Source: Hyphomicrobiales bacterium
GTDB taxonomy: Bacteria > Pseudomonadota > Alphaproteobacteria > Rhizobiales > Beijerinckiaceae
Reading direction: 5' to 3'
DNA: 64,000 nucleotides
NCBI GenBank assembly: GCA_003963405.1
Contig: RXIY01000005.1
Span: forward strand, 62,001-126,000
Shown: positions 8,838 through 17,545 of the stretch, in pieces
Position numbering within the stretch: the stretch's first letter is position 1
Layout: every line of letters starts with the position of its first letter
Position numbers and translations under genes: made by a program
The notes under the pieces: generated by a model
Databases searched by the model: none
Told to the model about the DNA's origin: nothing
The model's input: the letters and a program-made list of their open reading frames with translations, nothing else

Positions 8838-9587
8838 ATGAAGATTATGCAGGCATATAAAAAATTGGGGGGTTTCCCGCTCGTCCTCTGTTCCTTGGCC
8901 TTGTTGGCCGGCGCCGCGAATGGCGCGCAACTATCCGACGTATTGCTCGGGGAATTGGCGCGGCTCAGGAGTACGGCCGGCCAGCCTTACGTCATCTGTA
9001 AAAACCAGACCTATGCGCTCTGCGCGACCGCGACCTCTTTCGTCTATCAGGAAGTCGCTTACGCGAAATGCCAGGTCAAGCGGGGCGACAGCATCAGCGC
9101 GCCGCCCCTGTATTATCCGCCGGGTACGAAGGTTCAGAAAAACATCTGCGATTATAACGCAGAAGGGGCCGGCAACGGTTACATGGTGAGCACCTACAGC
9201 CTGCCGTCATCGATTCTGAAGGATAATCCGGCGGCCAATCAGGCGCTTTATACATGCCCCGGCGGCTCCACGGCTGGCTACGCTCAATGCGATGGTGGGA
9301 CATGCTTCACGAGCACCGTTGGGAAGAGTTTTCCGGGAGTGGGGCAGCTCAAGAACGACGAGATCATGTGCTCCTGCCCCATCACGCAGGCGTCAGCTTC
9401 CAGCGCTCCCTTCGGTTTTCAGTTCGTGGGGCCTTATCCCTGCCAGCAGGAGGCTTTCAAGTTCTGCTCGCAAAACGTGCAGAATGGCAGCATCATCCCG
9501 GTTGGCGCGCCCCCCGGCGCGGGGCGCTATCTGACCATCCAGCTGACAGGCAAGAACGCCACGCTGAACGAATGTTTCATGAACTAA
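8838..9587 (+). CDS. Exported cysteine-rich protein of unknown function
   Basis: 249 residues from the ATG at 8838, which has GAGGCGAAG upstream; a longer frame from 8766 would bury the signal peptide. The signal peptide ends near AANGAQ. The mature chain has 12 cysteines spread along its length, consistent with six disulfides in a secreted protein. No known domain was recognised. It lies after another exported protein gene and a 10-bp-stem hairpin follows the stop. Confidence 0.65.
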   Translation: MKIMQAYKKLGGFPLVLCSLALLAGAANGAQLSDVLLGELARLRSTAGQPYVICKNQTYALCATATSFVYQEVAYAKCQVKRGDSISAPPLYYPPGTKVQKNICDYNAEGAGNGYMVSTYSLPSSILKDNPAANQALYTCPGGSTAGYAQCDGGTCFTSTVGKSFPGVGQLKNDEIMCSCPITQASASSAPFGFQFVGPYPCQQEAFKFCSQNVQNGSIIPVGAPPGAGRYLTIQLTGKNATLNECFMN

Positions 9588-9606
9588 GACAGACGGGAAG
9601 GAAAAT

Positions 9607-9633
9607 CCGGGCGCCACACCGACTGGCGCCCGG
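9607..9633 (+). terminator. Strong hairpin after the cysteine-rich protein gene
   Basis: Perfect 10-bp stem CCGGGCGCCA/TGGCGCCCGG with a 7-base loop, 20 bases after the stop codon. There is no T tract, so it may slow or end transcription only weakly, or stabilise the mRNA 3' end. Confidence 0.45.
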
Positions 9634-9725
9634 AAGCAGCGGACGCATTTGATCAGGCGTTGTTGCGCGCCTCGCGCAAGCGGGACCTCCGCACGCGGTT
9701 CTCACAACAAGTCTCTGGATTTGTC

Positions 9726-9801
9726 TGGCGCTCCCTAGGGGACTCGAACCCCTGTTTTCGCCGTGAGAGGGCGACGTCCTAGACCGCTAGACGAAGGGAG
9801 C
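9726..9801 (-). tRNA. tRNA-Glu (anticodon CTC)
   Basis: 76-nt cloverleaf on the minus strand. Acceptor GCTCCCT pairs with AGGGAGC, followed by discriminator G and an encoded CCA. The anticodon stem TCGCC/GGCGA encloses the loop CTCTCAC, giving anticodon CTC. The T arm AGGGG-TTCGAGT-CCCCT is canonical. Confidence 0.97.
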
Positions 9802-9813
9802 GGGCGCGGGGGT

Positions 9814-9842
9814 TCTATAGACTGGCCGGGGCCGGTCTGCAA
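9814..9842 (-). promoter_or_regulatory. Sigma-70-type promoter of tRNA-Glu
   Basis: On the minus strand TTGCAG and TATAGA are separated by exactly 17 bases, with the -10 element 12 bases before the tRNA 5' end. Confidence 0.75.
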
Positions 9843-9914
9843 GGGCCTGACGGCGCTTTCGCGTTCGGCGCTCGCGTGATAGCGGAAGGACCGGCTTTTT
9901 TCGGATCGAAAACC

Positions 9915-11204
9915 ATGACGCTTATCGCAGATACGCCGCAAAAAGCGGCCCTCGAGGCTTCGCTTGTCGCTCTCGGGCGCGCCGCGCGCAAGGCGGCGCG
10001 GGCCGTCGCGCTGGCGCCCGCCGAGGCGCGCAACGAGGCGCTGCGCGTCGCGGCGGCCGAGATTCGTCGGCAGGGTGAGACGATTCTCGCGGCCAATGCG
10101 CTCGATGTCGCGGACGCCAAGGCGCGCGGGACGGTGGGCTCGTTCATCGATCGGCTCACGCTCGACCCTGGCCGGGTCGAGGCCATTGCGCGTGGCGTCG
10201 AGGAGATTGCGGCGCTGCCCGATCCGGTCGGACGGGTGCTCGCGCGATTCGAGCGGCCCAACGGGCTCATCATCGAACGCGTCGCGACGCCGCTCGGCGT
10301 GATCGGCGTCATCTACGAAAGCCGTCCCAATGTCACGGCCGACGCCGGGGCGCTCTGTCTGAAGGCGGGCAACGCGGCCATCCTGCGCGGCGGCTCGGAA
10401 AGCCTGCGCTCGTCGCGCGCGATTCATGCCTGCCTTGTGGCCGGGCTGAAGGCCGCGGGCCTGCCGGAGGCGGCGATTTCCCTGATCGACACGAGCGACC
10501 GCGCCGCGGTCGGCGCCATGCTCGCGGGGCTCGACGGCGCCATCGACGTCATCGTGCCGCGCGGCGGCAAGAGCCTGGTGGCGCGCGTGCAGCACGAGGC
10601 GCGCGTGCCGGTCTTCGCGCATCTCGAGGGGATCGTCCATGTCTTCGTGCACAAGGACGCCGACCTCGACATGGCCAAGCGCGTGCTGCTCAACGCCAAG
10701 ATGCGGCGCACGGGCATCTGCGGCGCTGCCGAGACGCTGCTGGTCGACAAGGCCTGCGCAGCGACCCATCTGGCGCCGCTCGTCGCCATGCTGATCGATT
10801 CGGGCTGCGAGGTGCGCGGCGACGCTGCGACGCAGGCCATCGACTCCCGAGTTACGCCGGCCGTCGAAGACGACTGGCGCGCGGAATATCTCGACGCCGT
10901 CATCGCGGCGAAGGTCGTCGACGGGCTGGAGGCCGCGATCGAGCATATCGAGACCTATGGCTCGCACCATACCGATTGCATCATCACGACGGACGAGGCG
11001 GTTGCGCGGCGCTTCATGCACGAGGTCGACTCGGCCATCGTGCTGCATAACGCCTCGACGCAGTTCGCCGATGGCGGCGAGTTCGGCTTCGGCGCCGAGA
11101 TCGGCATTGCGACAGGGCGCATGCATGCGCGCGGACCTGTGGGCGTGGAGCAGCTCACTTCGTTCAAATATCGGGTGTACGGCGCCGGGCAGGTGAGGGC
11201 GTGA
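9915..11204 (+). CDS. proA: Gamma-glutamyl phosphate reductase (proline biosynthesis)
   Basis: NADPH-dependent reduction of gamma-glutamyl phosphate to glutamate semialdehyde, the second step of proline synthesis, in the cytoplasm. The aldehyde-dehydrogenase fold has the catalytic cysteine in [13 protein letters not shown] and the family stretches [14 protein letters not shown] and IVPRGGKSL. The ATG at 9915 gives 429 residues, close to the usual length; an upstream GTG at 9876 adds an atypical leader. nadD follows within 30 bases, the usual alphaproteobacterial proA-nadD order, although proB and obgE are not seen upstream, where tRNA-Glu lies instead. Confidence 0.96.
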   Translation: MTLIADTPQKAALEASLVALGRAARKAARAVALAPAEARNEALRVAAAEIRRQGETILAANALDVADAKARGTVGSFIDRLTLDPGRVEAIARGVEEIAALPDPVGRVLARFERPNGLIIERVATPLGVIGVIYESRPNVTADAGALCLKAGNAAILRGGSESLRSSRAIHACLVAGLKAAGLPEAAISLIDTSDRAAVGAMLAGLDGAIDVIVPRGGKSLVARVQHEARVPVFAHLEGIVHVFVHKDADLDMAKRVLLNAKMRRTGICGAAETLLVDKACAATHLAPLVAMLIDSGCEVRGDAATQAIDSRVTPAVEDDWRAEYLDAVIAAKVVDGLEAAIEHIETYGSHHTDCIITTDEAVARRFMHEVDSAIVLHNASTQFADGGEFGFGAEIGIATGRMHARGPVGVEQLTSFKYRVYGAGQVRA

Positions 11205-11229
11205 ATCAGCGGCCGGGCGCGCCGCGTCG

Positions 11230-11832
11230 ATGACGGCGCCTGTCCGCCTGCCGCCTCATGCGCCGGGAATGCGGATCGGGCTTTTCGGGGGCTCCTTCGA
11301 TCCGCCGCACGAGGGTCATGCGCTGGTCGCGCGCCTTGCGCTCACGAGGCTCGGGCTCGATCGGCTGTGGTGGCTGGTCACGCCCGGCAATCCGCTGAAA
11401 GATACGCGCGCGCTTCCGGCGCTCGAGGCGCGCATTGCAGCGGCGCGCAAATTGGCGCGAGACCCGCGCATCGCGGTGACGGGTCTCGAAGCGCATATCG
11501 GCGCCCGCTACACAGCCCAGACCCTACGATTCCTGCGCCGTCGCTGCCCCGGCGTCCATTTCGTCTGGATCATGGGCGCGGACAATCTCCTGCAGTTTCA
11601 TCGCTGGCGCGATTGGGAAGAGATCATGCGCACCACGCCCGTCGCCATCGTCGATCGCCCAGGCGCGACTGCGAAGGCGGCAAGCGCAAAGGCTGTGCAG
11701 CGATTTCCGCACGCGAGAATCGACGAGCGCGCGGCAGCCTCATTGCCGACAGCTACGCCGCCGGCCTATGTCTATCTGCACGGCCCGCGCAGCGCGACGT
11801 CCTCGACGGCGCTGCGGCGGAGCGCGCCCTGA
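11230..11832 (+). CDS. nadD: Nicotinate-nucleotide adenylyltransferase (NAD biosynthesis)
   Basis: Transfers AMP from ATP to nicotinate mononucleotide. The nucleotidyltransferase motif GLFGGSFDPPHEGH, the family segment WLVTPGNPLK, and WIMGADNLLQFHRW are all present. An internal ATG (residue 14, just before RIGLFGG) would give a more typical length, so the start is uncertain. In most related genomes rsfS and rlmH follow; here they do not, and the next genes read from the opposite strand. Confidence 0.94.
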   Translation: MTAPVRLPPHAPGMRIGLFGGSFDPPHEGHALVARLALTRLGLDRLWWLVTPGNPLKDTRALPALEARIAAARKLARDPRIAVTGLEAHIGARYTAQTLRFLRRRCPGVHFVWIMGADNLLQFHRWRDWEEIMRTTPVAIVDRPGATAKAASAKAVQRFPHARIDERAAASLPTATPPAYVYLHGPRSATSSTALRRSAP

Positions 11833-12126
11833 TCACTTCTTGTCGAAGAGCGGGATGATCCACCGCTTGTAGGCCCAGAAGCTTGCCGGGATGCCGACGA
11901 AGATTGCGACCCACATCAAGGCGGAGTTGTCGACGCCGTTCTCATAGAAAGTGCCGCCCTCGTGAACCGACTGCGTGTAGGGGTTCCTCACGAAAAGGGT
12001 CAGCAGAAACGAGCCGACGACAATCGCGCCGATGATGTAGATGAAGCTTTTCGGGATCAGCATGACCGGCTGGCCCGGCTTCTCATTTCGCGGGGACTGT
12101 TGACGATCTTTGCGATCTTCGTTCAT
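11833..12126 (-). CDS. Small two-helix membrane protein, paralogue of the gene at 12220-12537
   Basis: 97 residues from the ATG at 12126. A charged, Gln/Arg-rich N-terminus of about 25 residues is followed by a first helix (FIYIIGAIVVGSFLLTLF), an external loop with RNPYTQ, EGG and FYENG, and a second helix (ALMWVAIFVGIPASFWAYK). It shares RNPYTQ...EG..YYE.G and IF.G.PASF.AYK.W..P with its neighbour, clearly from a tandem duplication. No family recognised. It overlaps no other gene and ends convergently with nadD. Confidence 0.7.
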   Translation of the reverse strand: MNEDRKDRQQSPRNEKPGQPVMLIPKSFIYIIGAIVVGSFLLTLFVRNPYTQSVHEGGTFYENGVDNSALMWVAIFVGIPASFWAYKRWIIPLFDKK

Positions 12127-12219
12127 GGGGCGCGCTCCTCTGTAAGGCTTCCGGCCCCTAATATGGAACAGACCGGAAGCCCGCGCCATAGAGCGCCGCC
12201 GGGGATGTGCCGAGACCTT

Positions 12220-12537
12220 TCAGCGCCGGGTCTTGGCTCGGCGTTCGAGCATCGGCAGGAACCAGTGCTTGTAGGCGAGGAAGCTTGCCGGGACGCCAAT
12301 GAAGATCACGACCCAGAGGACCATGTTGGTCTCCATGCCGCGCTCGTAATAGAGACTGCCCTCGGTCGACGCCTGCGTATAGGGGTTGCGCGCGAAGAAG
12401 GTCACCAACAGCGACGCTATGACGACCGCAACGGTCCCGTAGACCATGTTCTTGGGCACGGGGAACACGAATTCAGGCTGTTCGCCGCGCCGGCGCGGCG
12501 GTGTGGATTGGTTCTGGCGGGTTTCTCTTTCCGACAT
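12220..12537 (-). CDS. Small two-helix membrane protein, paralogue of the gene at 11833-12126
   Basis: 105 residues: a polar N-terminus, helix one (MVYGTVAVVIASLLVTFF), loop with RNPYTQASTEG and YYERG, helix two (MVLWVVIFIGVPASFLAYK) and a basic tail. Roughly half the aligned positions match the downstream copy. It lies about 100 bases after rimO and may be cotranscribed with it. Two conserved helices with a conserved extracytoplasmic loop suggest a subunit or accessory protein of a membrane complex, but there is no direct evidence. Confidence 0.72.
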   Translation of the reverse strand: MSERETRQNQSTPPRRRGEQPEFVFPVPKNMVYGTVAVVIASLLVTFFARNPYTQASTEGSLYYERGMETNMVLWVVIFIGVPASFLAYKHWFLPMLERRAKTRR

Positions 12538-12638
12538 GGCGCTTCCTCGCTTTCTCGATCAATCTTACGAGTGCGAGGCTTGTGGGGAAGCGGCGCTCTC
12601 CGCCAAATCTGGGCGGATCTCCGCCACACGCGCGGGCG

Positions 12639-13985
12639 TCAGCCAGAGGCTGCGCCGTAAACGTCATAGGCGTCGGCGCGCTCGACCTTGATGGTCACGA
12701 TGTCGCCTGCGCGCAGCGGGCGGCGGGACGAGACGAAAGCAGAGCCGTCGATTTCGGGCGCGTCAGCCTTGGTGCGGCCCTTGGCGAGTGCGCCGGACGC
12801 GCCGCCGCCCGGCTCGTCGATGATGACCTGGAGCCTCTTTCCGACCTTTCGCTTCATCAGCCTTGCGCTCACCGCCTGCTGCTTCTCCATGAAGCGTTTC
12901 CAGCGCGCGTCCTTCACGTCGTCGGGGACGGGCGCGAGGCCGAGGTCGTTCGCCGGCGCGCCGGCGACGGGCTCATATTTGAAGGCCCCGGCGCGGTCGA
13001 TCTCCGCCTCGTCGAGCCAGTCGAGCAGGATCTCGAAATCTTCCTCGGTCTCGCCGGGGAAGCCGACGATGAAGGTCGAGCGCAGTGTGAGGTCGGGGCA
13101 GGCGGCGCGCCAGCTTTTGATGCGCGCCAGCGTCTTTTCCTCGTTCGCCGGGCGCTTCATCGCCTTCAGCACATTCGGGGCCGCGTGCTGGAAGGGGATG
13201 TCGAGATAGGGAAGAATCTTGCCCTCGGCCATGAGGCCGATGACCTCGTCCACATGCGGATAGGGATAGACGTAATGCAGGCGGACCCAGACGTCGAGCT
13301 CGGAGAGTTCTCGCGAAAGGTCGAGAAAGCGCGCGCGCACTGCGCGGTCGCCGAACATGCTTTCGGCGTAGCGCAGGTCGCGGCCATAGGCGCTCGTGTC
13401 CTGCGAGATGACCAGCAGCTCCTTCACGCCGGCGCGCGCAAGCTTTTCGGCTTCACGCAGCACGTCGGCGGCGGGGCGCGAGACGAGCGGCCCGCGCAGA
13501 TGCGGGATGATGCAGAAGGAGCAGCTGTTGTCGCAGCCCTCGGAGATTTTCAGATAGGCGTAATGGCGCGGGGTGAGCTTCACCCCCTGTTCGGGCACGA
13601 GATCGACGAAGGGATCATGCGCCGGGGCGGCGGCGCGGTGCACGGCCTCGACCACGCTCTCATATTGCTGCGGGCCGGTGATGGCGAGCACGTCGGGGAA
13701 GCGGGCGCTGATCTGATCGGGCTCGGCGCCCATGCAGCCCGTGACGATCACCTTGCCGTTTTCGGCGAGCGCCGAGCCGATGGCGTCGAGCGACTCGGCC
13801 TTGGCGCTGTCGAGAAACCCGCAGGTGTTGACGACGACGACATCGGCGCCGGCGTGGTGGCGCGCGAGTTCATAACCCTCCGCGCGCAATCTTGTGACGA
13901 TGCGCTCGCTGTCGACGAGGGCCTTGGGACAACCGAGCGAAACGAAGGAAACGCGCGGGGCGGTGCGCTTCTGGTCTTCCTGCAT
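12639..13985 (-). CDS. rimO: Ribosomal protein S12 methylthiotransferase RimO
   Basis: Radical-SAM enzyme that methylthiolates an aspartate of ribosomal protein S12. Domains in order: an N-terminal UPF0004 domain ([18 protein letters not shown]) with conserved cysteines for the second 4Fe-4S cluster, the radical-SAM core with [15 protein letters not shown], and a C-terminal TRAM domain. 448 residues is a normal length. The ATG at 13985 has no strong ribosome-binding site but fits the family N-terminus. Confidence 0.96.
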   Translation of the reverse strand: MQEDQKRTAPRVSFVSLGCPKALVDSERIVTRLRAEGYELARHHAGADVVVVNTCGFLDSAKAESLDAIGSALAENGKVIVTGCMGAEPDQISARFPDVLAITGPQQYESVVEAVHRAAAPAHDPFVDLVPEQGVKLTPRHYAYLKISEGCDNSCSFCIIPHLRGPLVSRPAADVLREAEKLARAGVKELLVISQDTSAYGRDLRYAESMFGDRAVRARFLDLSRELSELDVWVRLHYVYPYPHVDEVIGLMAEGKILPYLDIPFQHAAPNVLKAMKRPANEEKTLARIKSWRAACPDLTLRSTFIVGFPGETEEDFEILLDWLDEAEIDRAGAFKYEPVAGAPANDLGLAPVPDDVKDARWKRFMEKQQAVSARLMKRKVGKRLQVIIDEPGGGASGALAKGRTKADAPEIDGSAFVSSRRPLRAGDIVTIKVERADAYDVYGAASG

Positions 13986-14037
13986 CGCGCCCGATTGCCA
14001 TGGCGCGACGCGGAAGGCAATCGAAAGGAGAGAAAAA

Positions 14038-14103
14038 TCAGGCCGTCAGGGCGCCGACGAGGGCATAGAGCGCGACAGCGGCAAAGATCAAGGCATGAAT
14101 CAT
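14038..14103 (-). CDS. Putative 21-residue membrane peptide
   Basis: ATG at 14103, then a peptide that is almost one hydrophobic helix ([20 protein letters not shown] plus Ala) and TGA. The start has an excellent ribosome-binding site, AAGGAG at 14113-14118 with a 9-base spacer, much better than that of rimO, which follows 52 bases downstream on the same strand. It is too short for composition tests; support comes from the ribosome-binding site and the purely hydrophobic content. Confidence 0.5.
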   Translation of the reverse strand: MIHALIFAAVALYALVGALTA

Positions 14104-14120
14104 GAACAGAAACTCCTTCT

Positions 14121-14139
14121 GCCGCGGGGAGCCCGCGGC
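14121..14139. other. GC-rich hairpin
   Basis: Perfect 8-bp stem GCCGCGGG/CCCGCGGC with a 3-base loop just upstream of the ribosome-binding site of the small ORF. No T tract. Function unknown. Confidence 0.4.
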
Positions 14140-14461
14140 GACGCGAAGACGAGGGTTGTCGAGAACGGGGCGCGGCCTGCCCGCCTGCCGCCTGGCCCTT
14201 TGTTAATATTTGCACGCTCTTAAAGAAAGGTTGCGACGGCCTGGATCGGGTGCGCAAAAAGCAGGCGCGGATTCTCCGGGAGCCACCAGCGCGGCAGCAT
14301 GAACTACAAGCATATCAGCGGGTTATGCTGCGCTGCAAAAAGCCTTTGCGCTTCGAGCCTGCGCCGATATGAATAGCCGCGCCGGAGCCCGCCGGGCCCC
14401 TGCACGCGCCGACGCTCGTTAACGCCGCGCCGGCGGCCGCTTTTTTCAGAAAGACCAAGCC

Positions 14462-15445
14462 TTGCCGAATTCCATCGTTCTCGGAACCGGATCCTATGCG
14501 CCGGAGCGTGTTCTCACCAACGCCGATCTCGAGAAAATCGTCGCCACCAACAGCGAGTGGATCGTCAGCCGGACCGGCATAAGGGAGCGGCATGTCGCCG
14601 GCGACCACGAGGCCACCTCGGACCTCGCCGCCGCCGCGGCGCGGCAGGCGCTCGAAAACGCGGGCGTCTCGGCTGCCGAAGTCGATATGATCGTGGTCGG
14701 CACCGTGACGGGCGACACGCCGACGCCCTCCTGCGCCGCCTTCGTGCAAGACCTCATCGGCGCCCGGAACGCCTTCTGTTTCGACGTGGCCGCCGCCTGC
14801 GCCGGCTCGATCTATGGGCTCACCATCGCGGACCAGTTCATCCGCTCGGGCATGGTCCGGCGCGCGCTGGTCATCGGCGCCGAGACGCTGAGCCGTTTCG
14901 TCGACTGGGGCAACCGGGAGACCTGCGTGCTGTTCGGCGACGCGGCCGGGGCGATCCTGCTCGGCGCGACCGAGGAGGAAGGACACGGGCTTCTGGCCGC
15001 CACCCTGCGCACCGACGGCTCGATGACGGGCATCCTCGGCATTTTCGGGGGCGGCAGCCGCCGGCCGGTCTCGCAGGAGATGCTGGCGGACAATGGCAAC
15101 AAGATCAGGATGCGGGGCAGGGAGGTTTACAGGGTCGCGACGCGGCTTCTGCCCGAGGTGGTCGCCGAGACGCTGGACAAGGCGGGGCTGTCTGCGGCCG
15201 ACGTCGATCACGTCATCTGCCATCAGGCGAACCAGCGCATCATCGAGTCGGCGCTGGATACGCTCGGCGTGCCGCGCGAAAAGTGCTGGATCAACATCGA
15301 CCGCTTCGGCAACACGTCCAGCGCCTCCATGCCCATCTCGCTGGACGAGGCCCATCGCGGCGGAAAGCTGAAGAGAGGCGACGTGATCGCCATGATGGCG
15401 ATCGGCGCGGGCATGACCTGGGGAGGCGCGGTCCTGCGCTGGTGA
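14462..15445 (+). CDS. fabH: 3-oxoacyl-ACP synthase III (KAS III)
   Basis: Condenses an acyl-CoA, usually acetyl-CoA, with malonyl-ACP to start fatty-acid synthesis. The catalytic triad residues are visible: Cys in VAAACAGSIYGL, His in CHQANQRII and Asn in FGNTSSASMP. 327 residues, full length. The start is a TTG at 14462; the frame reads straight into the family N-terminus (SIVLGTGSYAPERVLTN). It stands alone here, without plsX or ihfA, which accompany fabH in many relatives. Confidence 0.93.
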   Translation: MPNSIVLGTGSYAPERVLTNADLEKIVATNSEWIVSRTGIRERHVAGDHEATSDLAAAAARQALENAGVSAAEVDMIVVGTVTGDTPTPSCAAFVQDLIGARNAFCFDVAAACAGSIYGLTIADQFIRSGMVRRALVIGAETLSRFVDWGNRETCVLFGDAAGAILLGATEEEGHGLLAATLRTDGSMTGILGIFGGGSRRPVSQEMLADNGNKIRMRGREVYRVATRLLPEVVAETLDKAGLSAADVDHVICHQANQRIIESALDTLGVPREKCWINIDRFGNTSSASMPISLDEAHRGGKLKRGDVIAMMAIGAGMTWGGAVLRW

Positions 15446-15677
15446 GGCGAGAGATGGAAAGGGCGAGCTTCGGCCGCCGGCCCGCCCTTGTGGAACCGAT
15501 ACGGCAATAACGCCGCCGCAACGCGATCCCGCATCAGGTAACTAGGCCCTCGCGCCCTCGGGGAAAGCGTCCCGCGGCGTTTTAGCGCGGTCAGGAGTGC
15601 GAAAGGCCGCTCTCCCCGCCCGATGCGCTAGCCCTTTATGCGCGACTGGTGTAGGCAGTTCGCCGCATGAGGGACGC

Positions 15678-16754
15678 ATGAGCACGGACGCAAACGGACC
15701 TAAGAAGCGCGGCATGTTTTCGCGCCTGTTCGGCAGAGGCGCGGAGCCACAGGCGGAGGAGCCGGCGACGCCGGAGGCCGCCGCCGAGGCGGAAGCTCCA
15801 AAAAAATCCTGGTGGCAGCGCCTCACGGGCGGCCTCGCCCGCACCTCGCAGGCGATCACTCAGGGCGTCGCCGATATTTTCACCAAGCGCAAGCTCGACG
15901 CGCTGACGCTCGAGGAGCTCGAGGACGTGCTGCTGCGCGCCGATCTCGGGGTCGGCGCCTCGTCTCGCATCACCAAGGCCGTCGGCAAGGCCCGCTACGA
16001 GAGGGACATCGCCCCCGAGGAGGTCCGCGCCATCCTCGCCCGCGAGGTCGAGTCGGTGCTGACGCCCGTGGCCACGCCCTTCGAGATCGACGAGACCAAA
16101 AAGCCGTTCATCATCCTGGTCGTTGGCGTCAATGGCTCGGGCAAGACGACGACCATCGCCAAGCTCGCCTCCAAATGGACGGGCGAGCGCAAGAAGGTGG
16201 TGCTGGCGGCGGGCGACACATTTCGCGCCGCGGCGGTCGATCAGCTCAAGATCTGGGGCGCGCGGCTCGACGCCGAAGTGGTGGCGGGCAAGGAGGGCGC
16301 GGACGCCGCGGGCCTCGCCTTCGACGCGATCAATCGCGCGCGCGAGACTGAAGCCGATATTCTGCTCATGGACACGGCCGGCCGTCTGCAAAATCGCGCC
16401 GAGCTGATGGCTGAGCTCGAAAAAATCGTCAGGGTGATGAAAAAGGCGGAGCCCGAGGCCCCCCACGCGGTCCTGCTTGTGCTGGACGCCACGGTCGGTC
16501 AGAATGCCTTGCAGCAGGTCGAGATTTTTGGCCGCACCGCCGGCGTGACCGGCCTCGTCATGACGAAGCTCGACGGCACCGCGCGCGGCGGCATTCTGGT
16601 CGCGATTGCCGACGCTTACGGCCTGCCAATCCACTTCATCGGCGTCGGAGAGGGCGCCGACGATCTGGAGCCCTTCACCGCCCGTGACTTCGCCCGCGCG
16701 ATCGCCGGCCTCGACGAAGATGAAGAAGCGCCGGAGCCGGCGCCGGAAAGCTAA
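15678..16754 (+). CDS. ftsY: Signal recognition particle receptor FtsY
   Basis: SRP receptor GTPase that docks ribosome-nascent-chain complexes at the inner membrane. A short acidic/basic N-terminal A-domain (residues 1-60) precedes the four-helix N domain and the NG GTPase domain with VGVNGSGKTTTIAKLA, DTFRAAAVDQL, DTAGRLQNR and TKLDGTARGG. ATG at 15678 with GAGGGA upstream gives 358 residues; a longer frame from 15597 is rejected. The IspZ/YciB gene follows 4 bases after the stop, so they form an operon. Confidence 0.96.
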   Translation: MSTDANGPKKRGMFSRLFGRGAEPQAEEPATPEAAAEAEAPKKSWWQRLTGGLARTSQAITQGVADIFTKRKLDALTLEELEDVLLRADLGVGASSRITKAVGKARYERDIAPEEVRAILAREVESVLTPVATPFEIDETKKPFIILVVGVNGSGKTTTIAKLASKWTGERKKVVLAAGDTFRAAAVDQLKIWGARLDAEVVAGKEGADAAGLAFDAINRARETEADILLMDTAGRLQNRAELMAELEKIVRVMKKAEPEAPHAVLLVLDATVGQNALQQVEIFGRTAGVTGLVMTKLDGTARGGILVAIADAYGLPIHFIGVGEGADDLEPFTARDFARAIAGLDEDEEAPEPAPES

Positions 16755-16758
16755 GGTT

Positions 16759-17385
16759 ATGACACAGGAAACGACAACGCCGGTCAAGGCGGCGCCACCG
16801 GCGGGACAGAAGAAGAAACTCAATCCGGGACTGAAAATCGCGCTCGAACTCGGGCCGCTGATCGTCTTCTTCGTCGTCAACAGCAAATTCGGCATTTTCT
16901 ACGCCACCGGCGTGCTGATGGCCGGCGTTCTGCTGACGCTCGCCGTTTCCTGGGCGGTCACCAAACATCTGCCGGCGATGCCGGTCGTCACCGCGATCCT
17001 CGTGCTCGTCTTCGGCGGCCTCACGGTCTTTCTGCAAAACGAGGACTTCATCAAGCTGAAGGTGACGATCCTCTACTCCATGTTCGGCGCGGCGCTCATC
17101 GGCGCGCTCTACTTCGGCAAGCTTCTGCTGCCCATCGTCTTCGACATGGCGATCCATATCGACGACGAAGGATGGCGCAAGCTCACCTGGCGGTGGGGCC
17201 TGTTCTTCTTTTTCCTCGCCGGCCTGAACGAAGTCGTCCGCCACGTCGTCTCGACCGACGCCTGGGTGAACTTCAAGGTCTTCGGCATTCTGCCGCTGAC
17301 CGTCCTTTTCGCCGTCGCGCAGGCGCCGCTGATCATGCGCCACGAAATCCCGGCGGAACAAGAGGACTCTGAATCGCACTTCTGA
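16759..17385 (+). CDS. yciB: Inner membrane septation protein A homologue (YciB/IspZ)
   Basis: 208-residue polytopic membrane protein with about five helices and the family segments KIALELGPLIVFFVVN, FGGLTVFLQNEDFIKLKVT and LNEVVRHVVSTDAWVNFKVFG. The family is tied to septation and envelope integrity; biochemical function is unclear. ATG at 16759, 4 bases after ftsY, a common alphaproteobacterial arrangement. Confidence 0.92.
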   Translation: MTQETTTPVKAAPPAGQKKKLNPGLKIALELGPLIVFFVVNSKFGIFYATGVLMAGVLLTLAVSWAVTKHLPAMPVVTAILVLVFGGLTVFLQNEDFIKLKVTILYSMFGAALIGALYFGKLLLPIVFDMAIHIDDEGWRKLTWRWGLFFFFLAGLNEVVRHVVSTDAWVNFKVFGILPLTVLFAVAQAPLIMRHEIPAEQEDSESHF

Positions 17386-17545
17386 ACCGGCGAAGGTCGC
17401 AAGGGACCGTTCACCATCAGGCTATACTTGCGCCTAACCATGTAATTCGTTGCGCATTTACGGCATAGCTCGAGCATAGCAGACTGGCCGCCATCGTTAT
17501 TCGCGCCCGCGCCCCGAGCGCGGCGCGCTTGCAGTGGTTTTTCTC

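Larger units (their letters stand above)
13986..14461. other. Intergenic region with one very small ORF and a hairpin
   Basis: About 475 bases between rimO and fabH. It holds the 21-codon ORF described separately (14038-14103, minus) and an 8-bp-stem hairpin (14121-14139). The remaining 14140-14461 shows only chance frames and presumably includes promoters for both directions. Confidence 0.5.
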
